A stretch of 7,338 bases of DNA from DAOTUL01 sp034437435 (GCA_964417785.1 CAYQJO010000213.1:1-7338), one strand, 5' to 3'; positions 1 through 5,365 are shown, counted from the first letter of the stretch. Numbers and translations: made by a program. Notes: generated by a model from the sequence alone, not told the origin.

Positions 1-132
1 CAGAGCGACATCATCCCCTGGACGGCGGACCTGAACCTCACAGACTATCGTGGAACCGCCAATATCGTCGTCCATTTTGATGATGATCTGACGGAATCGG
101 TCCAGATTGATATTGTCGATGCCGCTGGTTAA
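1..132 (+). CDS. C-terminal fragment of unrecognised, probably beta-rich protein
   Basis: An open frame enters from the left edge in frame 1 and ends at a TAA (130-132), leaving 43 residues. It ends with alternating hydrophobic and polar residues (TANIVVHFDDDL, SVQIDIVDAAG), which suggests beta-strands such as the last strands of an extracellular or Ig-like domain. The tail is acidic and has no membrane segment or recognisable motif. It runs in the same direction as the kinase gene, with a 45-nt gap and no terminator, so read-through into the kinase is possible. I do not recognise the family; the codon pattern and the clean stop support a real gene end. Confidence 0.6.
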   Translation, partial: QSDIIPWTADLNLTDYRGTANIVVHFDDDLTESVQIDIVDAAG

Positions 133-141
133 GCCTATGAT
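113..141 (+). promoter_or_regulatory. candidate promoter of the deoxynucleoside kinase gene
   Basis: TTGTCG (113-118) and TATGAT (136-141) are separated by 17 bp, giving 4/6 and 5/6 matches to sigma-70 consensus boxes. The -35 box lies inside the end of the upstream gene. Initiation would fall near 148, giving a leader of about 30 nt. Pattern match only; boxes this weak also occur by chance. Confidence 0.3.
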
Positions 142-180
142 ACGCGCTGGAATCAGCACAACTGAAATGCGCATATCATG
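136..180 (+). promoter_or_regulatory. long-armed inverted repeat covering the kinase start codon
   Basis: The left arm, 136-147 (TATGATACGCGC), pairs with the right arm, 169-180 (GCGCATATCATG): 10 Watson-Crick pairs, one G-U end pair and one C-A mismatch, around a 21-nt loop. The right arm ends on the ATG (178-180) of the kinase. As RNA, the stem would bury the start codon in transcripts reading through from upstream. A transcript starting near 148 would lack the left arm. As DNA it could be a widely spaced operator that overlaps the candidate -10 box. Confidence 0.4.
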
Positions 181-792
181 TCTGACTATTTTGTGGCAGT
201 TGCTGGCAACATCGGAGCCGGTAAGAGTACGCTCACGGGGATGCTGGCTGACCGTCTCGGCTGGCAGCCGTTTTACGAAGCCAACGCCGAAAACCCCTAC
301 CTGGCCGATTTCTACCAGGATATGCAGCGATGGAGTTTTCATTCGCAGGTCTTCTTCCTGGGGAAGCGGCTGGAACATCACCGCCAGCTTCTCGATTACC
401 CCGGCAGCGTGGTCCAGGATCGCACCGTCTATGAAGACGCTGAGGTTTTCGCCACCAATCTCTACCGGCAGGGTCATATGTCCGACCGCGACTACGACGC
501 TTACCGGCGGCTGTATCACGCCATCAGCGCCTTTTTGCCCCCGCCCAATCTCATCATCTATCTGAAAGCCGGCACCCACACCCTGCTGCAACACATTCAA
601 CAGCGGGGGCGCTCCTTTGAGCAGTCAATCCAGCACGAATACATCCACCGGCTCAACGATCTCTACAACCGCTGGATCGATAGCTGGACCGCCTGTCCAG
701 TCCTGACAGTGGACATGGATCGCGTCGATTTTCAACAGGAACCGGCACACTTCGATTCAGTTGTGGAGCGACTTCGAGAAAGAATTCTCTAA
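178..792 (+). CDS. deoxynucleoside kinase (deoxyadenosine/deoxyguanosine/deoxycytidine kinase family)
   Basis: A 204-residue cytosolic enzyme that phosphorylates deoxynucleosides to 5'-monophosphates for dNTP salvage. The Walker A loop is GNIGAGKST at residues 10-18. E34 in YEANAENPYL fits the substrate-contacting acidic residue of the family. QDRTVYEDAEVF (80-91) is the family's DR(S/T) block with the catalytic/arginine region. QQRGRSFE (141-148) is the arginine-rich LID that closes over ATP. Length and motif order match bacterial dGK/dAK/dCK-type enzymes such as those of Firmicutes; base specificity cannot be read from the sequence. The ATG at 178 is the only plausible start, because an in-frame TGA lies at 163-165. 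No Shine-Dalgarno sequence is evident, and the start codon falls within an inverted-repeat arm. The gene is followed by a new promoter, so it is probably not in the korAB operon. Confidence 0.9.
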   Translation: MSDYFVAVAGNIGAGKSTLTGMLADRLGWQPFYEANAENPYLADFYQDMQRWSFHSQVFFLGKRLEHHRQLLDYPGSVVQDRTVYEDAEVFATNLYRQGHMSDRDYDAYRRLYHAISAFLPPPNLIIYLKAGTHTLLQHIQQRGRSFEQSIQHEYIHRLNDLYNRWIDSWTACPVLTVDMDRVDFQQEPAHFDSVVERLRERIL

Positions 793-803
793 GCCTCCCA
801 TGC

Positions 804-832
804 TGGACATCGCACCAGAGTCATGATAAAAT
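804..832 (+). promoter_or_regulatory. sigma-70-like promoter with extended -10, for the regulator-korAB operon
   Basis: TGGACA (804-809, 5/6) and TAAAAT (827-832, 5/6) are separated by exactly 17 bp, and TG at 824-825 sits in the extended -10 position. Initiation would be near 839, leaving a leader of about 29 nt to the ATG at 868. This is the best promoter match in the window and the only convincing one upstream of the regulator and korAB. Confidence 0.6.
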
Positions 833-860
833 ATGATTTATATGATTAATCAGATGAATA
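821..860. promoter_or_regulatory. AT-rich ATGAT repeat cluster with a 10-bp palindrome, candidate operator
   Basis: ATGAT occurs at 823-827, 833-837 and 842-846, with a partial ATGA copy at 854-857, so the copies are about one helical turn apart. ATATGATT is an exact direct repeat at 831-838 and 840-847. TGATTAATCA (843-852) is a perfect palindrome, and its flanks extend it imperfectly to 840-855. The cluster covers the -10 box and the predicted start site, where a repressor would bind. Autoregulation by the adjacent GntR-type protein is an inference. Confidence 0.45.
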
Positions 861-867
861 AAGTAAA

Positions 868-1587
868 ATGCATTCAATCGACCTCGGCTCCGACCTGCTA
901 AACTTTATTGTCAGGTCCGAAGTAGAACCAGGAGAGCGCCTCCCTACCATCAGTGAACTCCAGGACGATGCTCACCTGGGGATCAGCGTCAGCAAAGTGC
1001 GCGAGCAGTTGGAAGTGGCCCGTGCGCTGGGTCTGGTCGATGTCCGCTCCAAGACAGGGACCCGGCTCAAGGAATACTCTTTTGCTCCGGCGGTCCGCCT
1101 GAGTCTGCTCTACGCGCTGGCCCAGAACCCGGGCCTGTTCCAACACTTCAGCGAACTCCGTAACCACGTCGAAGACGCCTTCTGGATTGAAGCGTGTACC
1201 TTGCTTGAAGACGAAGACCGGGCCATGCTGCGCGAATATGTGAACACGGCGCTGGAAAAGCTCTCCGGCAACTGGATACGCATCCCCAACAGCGAACACC
1301 GCCAGTTCCACCTGACGATCTTCAAGCGTCTGGATAACCCGTTTGTGACCGGCCTGCTGGAAGCCTACTGGGACGCCTACGACGCAGTCGAACTCAACAG
1401 CTATGCGGATTATGAATACCTGCGCAAAGTATGGGACTACCACGAGAAAATCCTCGACGCTATCGACGTGGGCGATTTCGATAACGCCCGTGAATTATTT
1501 AAACAGCATACACAATTGCTGCGATACCAGCCGCGTATGCAAGATATGAGAGGAGAAAACGTTGTTAAAAAAACACAGGCTTCTTAA
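868..1587 (+). CDS. GntR-family transcriptional regulator, FadR subfamily with FCD ligand domain
   Basis: A 239-residue DNA-binding regulator. Residues about 3-70 form a winged helix-turn-helix: PGERLPTISEL, then a recognition-helix region (LGISVSKVREQLEVARALGL) and the wing (KTGTRL). The usual PSERELA signature is altered to PTISELQ. Residues about 78-220 form the all-helical FCD domain. H148 in EHRQFHLTIF, H192 in DYHEKILDAI and H214 in KQHTQLL sit where FCD proteins carry metal-binding histidines, with H144 possibly contributing. FCD domains bind small carboxylates, often through a metal ion. The ATG at 868 follows the promoter but lacks a clear Shine-Dalgarno sequence. korA begins 46 nt after its stop with no terminator between them, so local control of korAB and of itself is likely. 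The effector is unknown; a 2-oxoacid or TCA intermediate is a guess from context. Confidence 0.88.
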   Translation: MHSIDLGSDLLNFIVRSEVEPGERLPTISELQDDAHLGISVSKVREQLEVARALGLVDVRSKTGTRLKEYSFAPAVRLSLLYALAQNPGLFQHFSELRNHVEDAFWIEACTLLEDEDRAMLREYVNTALEKLSGNWIRIPNSEHRQFHLTIFKRLDNPFVTGLLEAYWDAYDAVELNSYADYEYLRKVWDYHEKILDAIDVGDFDNARELFKQHTQLLRYQPRMQDMRGENVVKKTQAS

Positions 1588-1630
1588 ACTGAATCGAAAG
1601 GAGAAAACGCAGCAGGACTGCGTGGAGTAA
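1562..1630 (+). CDS. possible 22-codon leader ORF between the regulator and korA
   Basis: AGGAG (1551-1555) lies 6 nt before a TTG at 1562, which opens a frame of 22 codons ending at TAA 1628-1630. The predicted peptide starts MLKKHRLLKL and is strongly basic, with no recognised motif. The frame overlaps the last 26 nt of the regulator gene in another frame. It stops 3 nt before the korA ATG, with the proximal korA ribosome binding site (GGAG, 1624-1627) inside its final codons, the geometry of a translational coupler. Codons such as TTA, AGG and CTT are unlike those of the neighbours, so if it is translated the act may matter more than the product. TTG starts are uncommon and it may be chance. 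Confidence 0.25.
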   Translation: MLKKHRLLKLNRKEKTQQDCVE

Positions 1631-1633
1631 ATT
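1597..1633 (+). promoter_or_regulatory. korA translation-initiation region with hairpin between two Shine-Dalgarno sequences
   Basis: A strong AAAGGAG (1597-1603) lies 30 nt from the korA ATG, too far to work in a linear leader. Between them is a perfect 6-bp hairpin: ACGCAG (1607-1612), loop CAGGA, CTGCGT (1618-1623). A weaker GGAG (1624-1627) follows it directly, 6 nt before the ATG. Folding the hairpin would bring the strong site to an effective spacing of about 13 nt. The proximal GGAG alone is sufficient to support the chosen start. Confidence 0.5.
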
Positions 1634-3472
1634 ATGTGTGCTTTAGACTTACAAACCTCAATCGAGGTCAACACCGACCAACCCATCATCAACGACTTTG
1701 CCTTCAGCGTCGCCACCAAGAACGGTTCAGGCAGCCAGACTTCCAACAACGTGTTGGTGAAAACCCTGTTCAACATGGGTATTCCAGTTAACGGCAAGAA
1801 CCTGTTCCCGTCTAACATCAAGGGTCTGCCCACCTGGTACACCATCCGGGTGAGCAAAGATGGCTATACCGCCCGCCGCGCCACCACCGAGATCGTTGTC
1901 GCCTACAACGAGACCACCGCCGCTGAGGACATCAAGAATTTACCCGCCGGTGGCGTCTGCATTCTGCGCGGCGATTGGAAGTGGGGCCACACTCGTGATG
2001 ATATTATCTATTATGAAATCCCGGTTCGGGACCTCATGAAGAACATTGATGTACCGAAAAACTTCCAGTCTCGTGTGGAGAATATGACCTACGTGGGTGC
2101 AATGGCCCGGTTGTTTGACCTCCCGCTGGATGAAATCTATCGATCACTGCTGGATAACTTCGGTGGCAAAGAAAAACCAGCCAAAATGAACATGAGTGTG
2201 GTCGAACTGGCCTACAACTGGGCCGCCGACAATATCGAAAAACAAGACCCCTTCCACTTCGAGCGGATGGTCAAAAACGAGGGCAAAATTCTGATAACCG
2301 GCAACGAAGCTGGCGCTCTAGGCGCGATCTTCGGTGGTGTCAACCTCATTTCCTGGTATCCGATCACCCCGTCTACCAGTCTGGTCGATGCCGCCATCGG
2401 CTTCTCCAAACTGCGCCTCGATCCGGAGACCGGCAAATCGACCATTGCCATCGTACAGGCCGAAGACGAACTGGCCGCCGTAGGCATGATCGTGGGCGGT
2501 GGTTGGGCTGGCGCACGGTCCATGACCGCCACCAGCGGTCCGGGTATCAGCCTGATGGCGGAGTTCGCCGGGCTGGCTTACTTCGCTGAAGTTCCCTGTG
2601 TCATCTGGGACATCACCCGTATGGGGCCGAGTACCGGTATGCCCACGCGCACCAGTCAGGGCGATTTGCTCTTCGCCCACTTCCTCGGTCATGGCGATAC
2701 CCGTCAGATTTGCCTGCTGCCAGCGTCACCGGAAGAGGCATTTGAGTTCGGCTGGAAATCGTTTGACATCGCCGAAGTCTATCAGGGGCCAGTATTCATC
2801 CTGAGCGACCTGGACCTGGGTATGAACAACTGGATGGCCGAGCCGTTTGAGTATCCCGATGAACCAATGAACCGGGGTAAGGTCCTGGATGCCGAGGCGT
2901 TGGACGCCTTCATCGAGGAACATGGCAAGTGGGGCCGCTATCTGGATGTGGACGGCGATGGCATCGGCTACCGCACCCTGCCCGGAACCGATCATCCCCA
3001 TGGGGCCTACTTCGCACGCGGCACCGGTCATGACGAGATGGCTGTCTACAGTGAGCGGTCGGATGTGTGGGTCGAGAACATGAACCGCCTGCACCGCAAA
3101 TTGGCGACCGTGCGCCAACAACTGCCACAGCCGATTGTCGATCAGACGGACGGTAAGCATGTCGGATTGATTACCTTTGGATCAAACGCCCCGGCAGTCG
3201 AGGAAGCCCGCGACTGGTTGGCCCGCGAGGGGGTCGAGACCAACTATCTGCGCGTGCGGGCGCTGCCCCTGGACGATGCGGTAGCAGATTTCATCGCCAG
3301 CCACGACGCCGTATATGTCATCGAGAACAACTTCGACGGCCAGCTTCGCCAGATCATTTACCTGGAGCATCCGGAAGATGTCTCCCACGTCAAATCAGCC
3401 TGTCTGGGCGATGGCCTGCCCCTGACGGCCCGGTGGATTGTTGAGAAAGTACTGGAAATGGAGAACAAGTAA
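1634..3472 (+). CDS. korA: 2-oxoacid:ferredoxin oxidoreductase, fused gamma-alpha subunit (KorA type)
   Basis: A 612-residue large subunit of the cytosolic, TPP-dependent enzyme that converts 2-oxoglutarate, CoA and oxidised ferredoxin to succinyl-CoA, CO2 and reduced ferredoxin (reversible). Residues about 25-205 are the gamma domain, with the glycine/serine-rich start GSGSQTSNN (31-39). Residues about 215-400 are the pyrimidine-binding alpha domain, with WYPITPST (241-248), TSGPG (300-304) and GPSTGMPT (331-338). Residues about 505-605 form the C-terminal domain (ITFGSNAPAVEEA). The section DVDGDGIGYRTLPGT (438-452) is typical of this long KorA subfamily, as in actinobacterial KorA. The ATG at 1634 is supported by GGAG six nucleotides upstream. 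korB follows after 2 nt, so the two are translationally coupled. The fusion architecture favours 2-oxoglutarate over pyruvate, but substrate is inferred. No separate gamma or ferredoxin-like delta subunit gene is present. Confidence 0.9.
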   Translation: MCALDLQTSIEVNTDQPIINDFAFSVATKNGSGSQTSNNVLVKTLFNMGIPVNGKNLFPSNIKGLPTWYTIRVSKDGYTARRATTEIVVAYNETTAAEDIKNLPAGGVCILRGDWKWGHTRDDIIYYEIPVRDLMKNIDVPKNFQSRVENMTYVGAMARLFDLPLDEIYRSLLDNFGGKEKPAKMNMSVVELAYNWAADNIEKQDPFHFERMVKNEGKILITGNEAGALGAIFGGVNLISWYPITPSTSLVDAAIGFSKLRLDPETGKSTIAIVQAEDELAAVGMIVGGGWAGARSMTATSGPGISLMAEFAGLAYFAEVPCVIWDITRMGPSTGMPTRTSQGDLLFAHFLGHGDTRQICLLPASPEEAFEFGWKSFDIAEVYQGPVFILSDLDLGMNNWMAEPFEYPDEPMNRGKVLDAEALDAFIEEHGKWGRYLDVDGDGIGYRTLPGTDHPHGAYFARGTGHDEMAVYSERSDVWVENMNRLHRKLATVRQQLPQPIVDQTDGKHVGLITFGSNAPAVEEARDWLAREGVETNYLRVRALPLDDAVADFIASHDAVYVIENNFDGQLRQIIYLEHPEDVSHVKSACLGDGLPLTARWIVEKVLEMENK

Positions 3473-3474
3473 AC

Positions 3475-4515
3475 ATGCCACCCCGCACAAATGAACTCGG
3501 ACTGGACCGCAAAGCTTATGGTGGCCGCCAAAGCACCCTGTGTCCCGGCTGCGGCCATGATTCGATCTCGAACCAGATTATCACAATGGCCTATGATCTC
3601 AGCCTGCCGCAGCACAAAATCATCAAGATGAGCGGTATCGGCTGTTCCAGCAAGACCCCGGCCTACTTCCTCGGTCGCTCACACGGATTCAACGCCCTGC
3701 ACGGACGTATGCCCTCGGTGACGACCGGCGCTTTAATGGCGAACCGCGAACTGAAGGCGGTCGCGGTCAGCGGCGACGGCGACACCGGCAGTATCGGCAT
3801 GGGTCAGTTCAAGCATGTCATCCGCCGCAACGTACCGATGGTCTACATCATCGAGAACAACGGCGTTTATGGCCTGACCAAAGGCCAGTTCTCGGCGACA
3901 GCAGACGAGGGCCAGTATCTCAAGTATTATGGTAAAAACGAGATGCCAGCCATCGACCTGGCGATGGAAGCCATCATCGCCGGTGCCTCCTTTGTGGCTC
4001 GCAGCTTCTCCGGCGATGCCAAACAGGTCCAGACCTTGATGAAGGCCGCCATGCACCATCCCGGTATCGCCGTTCTGGACATCATCAGCCCGTGTGTGAC
4101 CTTCAACAACAGCCCGGATTCGACCAAGAGCTATACTTATGGCAAGGAACACCAGATTGCCCTGCACGAAATCCAGGTTGTCGCCCCTGACTTCATCGAA
4201 GGCAAGGAAGAAATCACCCTGGATGAATATGAAGCCGGCAAAGTCATCGAAGTCGCAATGCACGATGGCACCTATATCCGGCTGAAGAAGCTGGATAAAG
4301 ACCACGACCCGCGCCAACGCAGCGATGCGGTCGCCGTTTTGGAGGAGGCCAGCCGTGAAGACATTTTCATCACCGGCCTGATTTATTATGAAGAGCCGGG
4401 TCCCACCCTGGCCGACACCAACGGACTGGTGATGGAGCCGCTGGCGACACTTCCGGAGAGCAGACTGCGCCCCTCACGCGAAGCCCTGGCCGATGTGTTG
4501 AAGCAGTACCAATAG
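3475..4515 (+). CDS. korB: 2-oxoacid:ferredoxin oxidoreductase, beta subunit (KorB type)
   Basis: A 346-residue beta subunit that binds the thiamine diphosphate and one 4Fe-4S cluster and completes the active site with KorA. The cluster ligands are visible as C23 and C26 (CPGCGH), C57 (GIGCSS) and C207 (SPCVTFNN). The TPP/Mg motif runs from GDGDTGSIGMG (100-110) to ENNGVYGLTKGQ (127-138), the classic GDG...NN spacing. The length and four-cysteine set match KorB/PorB proteins. The gene starts 2 nt after the korA stop; GGAG at 3460-3463 inside the korA end is a somewhat distant (11 nt) ribosome binding site, which suggests reinitiation. With no ferredoxin domain on either subunit, electrons presumably leave the single cluster to a separate ferredoxin encoded elsewhere. 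A strong terminator follows the stop. Confidence 0.93.
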   Translation: MPPRTNELGLDRKAYGGRQSTLCPGCGHDSISNQIITMAYDLSLPQHKIIKMSGIGCSSKTPAYFLGRSHGFNALHGRMPSVTTGALMANRELKAVAVSGDGDTGSIGMGQFKHVIRRNVPMVYIIENNGVYGLTKGQFSATADEGQYLKYYGKNEMPAIDLAMEAIIAGASFVARSFSGDAKQVQTLMKAAMHHPGIAVLDIISPCVTFNNSPDSTKSYTYGKEHQIALHEIQVVAPDFIEGKEEITLDEYEAGKVIEVAMHDGTYIRLKKLDKDHDPRQRSDAVAVLEEASREDIFITGLIYYEEPGPTLADTNGLVMEPLATLPESRLRPSREALADVLKQYQ

Positions 4516-4540
4516 GCGCGAATCTAGTTTTGTAAGCCAG

Positions 4541-4568
4541 ACAGCCCGTGAATCTCACGGGCTGTTTT
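4541..4568 (+). terminator. Rho-independent terminator of the korAB operon
   Basis: A perfect 10-bp stem, ACAGCCCGTG (4541-4550) with CACGGGCTGT (4556-4565), encloses a 5-nt AATCT loop and runs into TTTT (4565-4568). It begins 25 nt after the korB stop. The T-run is short, so some read-through into the following gene, which has no obvious promoter, is plausible. Confidence 0.8.
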
Positions 4569-4586
4569 GATGTCGGAGGCAAACCG

Positions 4587-5285
4587 ATGCTGTGGGTGTT
4601 TTATCTGCTGTGGCTGGTCACAGCGCAGAATGCAATACCAATCCTGTTCGACCAGCCAGTCCAGGGCGAAATCACCGAAGCCAGAAACGAAATCGTCTAT
4701 ACCTTCAACGCACAGGCGAATGATGTGATCGTCGCGGAGATGCGGTCACTGGATCGCAACCTGAACAACAAGCTGTTTGCACCGGTACTGGTGCTGGTGG
4801 CTCCCAATGGTACAACACTGGTGGATACAACCGCTGCCGTATACACCGATGACGCACTCTTGATCGCAGAACTGCCGGCCAGCGGCACCTACACCCTGAA
4901 TGCCACACGCGAAACCGGTACGGACGCCACCGGCGGTTTTGAACTAATGCTTCGACGTGTCCCGGAACTCAGCGCCACCGGCACCATCACCAGCACGGCC
5001 CTCGGTCAATACTATGTTGTCCGTGCGGAATCCGACTGGCGGCTGGCATACCACCATGATGAGGGCGACTTCCAACCGGAAGTGACCGTCCAGCGTTTGA
5101 ACCCGGAGTACGGAGGACTGGAACAACTGGCGGCTGTACACGGTGCGGGGCTGCGCGATGCCGTCTTGGGAACCTTCCCCAGTGGCGAGACCTATATTGT
5201 TCTGCTGCGTCAGAACCTGTTTGATTACTATGCGGACCCGGTTTGGGCCAGCTACACGCTTTCATCATTAACGCAATCCCCCTAA
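4587..5285 (+). CDS. secreted protein with PPC-like beta-sandwich domains
   Basis: With the ATG at 4587 the product has 232 residues. This start is chosen because GGAGG (4575-4579) lies 7 nt upstream and a hydrophobic export signal begins at once (MLWVFYLLWLVTAQNA, likely cleaved near residue 16). The longer frame from a GTG at 4548 would start inside the terminator and place 13 polar residues before the signal. The signal lacks the usual basic N-terminus. Residues about 24-122 resemble a bacterial pre-peptidase C-terminal (PPC) domain: GEITEARNEIVYTFNAQAND, a PVLVLVAPNGTTL strand pair, LPASGTYTL, then GGFELML. Residues about 130-228 look like a degenerate second copy (GTITSTALGQYYVV, FPSGETYIVLL, final SYTL). 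PPC domains are non-catalytic extracytoplasmic modules; the protein has no enzyme domain. Function is unknown. Confidence 0.75.
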   Translation: MLWVFYLLWLVTAQNAIPILFDQPVQGEITEARNEIVYTFNAQANDVIVAEMRSLDRNLNNKLFAPVLVLVAPNGTTLVDTTAAVYTDDALLIAELPASGTYTLNATRETGTDATGGFELMLRRVPELSATGTITSTALGQYYVVRAESDWRLAYHHDEGDFQPEVTVQRLNPEYGGLEQLAAVHGAGLRDAVLGTFPSGETYIVLLRQNLFDYYADPVWASYTLSSLTQSP

Positions 5286-5295
5286 AATATAGGGG
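5279..5295. promoter_or_regulatory. palindrome 1 upstream of the ATPase gene (operator-like)
   Basis: CCCCTA (5279-5284), spacer AAATA, TAGGGG (5290-5295): a perfect 6-bp inverted repeat that straddles the stop codon of the preceding gene. No T-run follows, so it is a poor intrinsic terminator and fits better as a protein binding site. It shares its CCTAAAATA/TAGG core with the palindrome at 5314-5328. Confidence 0.45.
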
Positions 5296-5313
5296 TATCT
5301 GTCAACTTGTACA

Positions 5314-5328
5314 GTCCTAAAATAGGAC
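5314..5328. promoter_or_regulatory. palindrome 2 upstream of the ATPase gene, overlapping a possible -10 box
   Basis: GTCCTA (5314-5319), spacer AAA, TAGGAC (5323-5328): a perfect 6-bp inverted repeat. It contains TAAAAT (5318-5323), a 5/6 match to a -10 box, but no convincing -35 box lies 15-19 bp upstream. Its centre is 34 bp from that of the related palindrome at 5279-5295. Its position suggests it controls the ATPase gene. Confidence 0.45.
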
Positions 5329-5333
5329 AAAAC

Positions 5334-5347
5334 TGAGTCGATACTCA
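5334..5347. repeat. short inverted repeat in the ATPase leader
   Basis: TGAGT (5334-5338), CGAT, ACTCA (5343-5347) form a perfect 5-bp inverted repeat 18 nt before the start codon. It is unrelated in sequence to the two CCTA/TAGG palindromes. It could be a small leader hairpin or a second operator, and it is short enough to be chance. Confidence 0.3.
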
Positions 5348-5365
5348 ATTTCTCAAAGGGGGACC

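Noticed and set aside
107..565. Plus-strand 152-codon frame overlapping the kinase gene
   Set aside because: Out of frame with the kinase, whose P-loop, DR and LID motifs are all present; the alternative product is low in recognisable structure.
801..820. Possible terminator after the kinase gene (CTGG...CCAG)
   Set aside because: Only a 4-bp stem with no T-run; the segment is better read as the -35 region of the next promoter.
898..1443. Minus-strand 181-codon frame opposite the GntR regulator
   Set aside because: The plus-strand protein is a clear GntR/FCD regulator; the antisense frame has no motif or credible initiation region.
1567..1573. Run of seven A residues near the end of the regulator gene as a programmed frameshift site
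   Set aside because: The regulator frame ends only a few codons later and no downstream domain would be gained; there is no stimulatory structure placed right after the run.
2945..2974. EF-hand-like loop DVDGDGIGYR in KorA
   Set aside because: It resembles a calcium loop, but the segment leading into YRTLPGT is a conserved trait of this KorA subfamily and no helix-loop-helix pair is evident.
3318..3861. 14-bp exact repeat TCATCGAGAACAAC in korA (3318-3331) and korB (3848-3861)
   Set aside because: Both encode the IENN segment, a conserved motif in each subunit; similar codon choice explains the match without duplication.
3733..4317. Minus-strand 194-codon frame opposite korB
   Set aside because: It is the shadow of the TPP-binding beta subunit, whose cluster cysteines and GDG...NN motif are in the plus frame.
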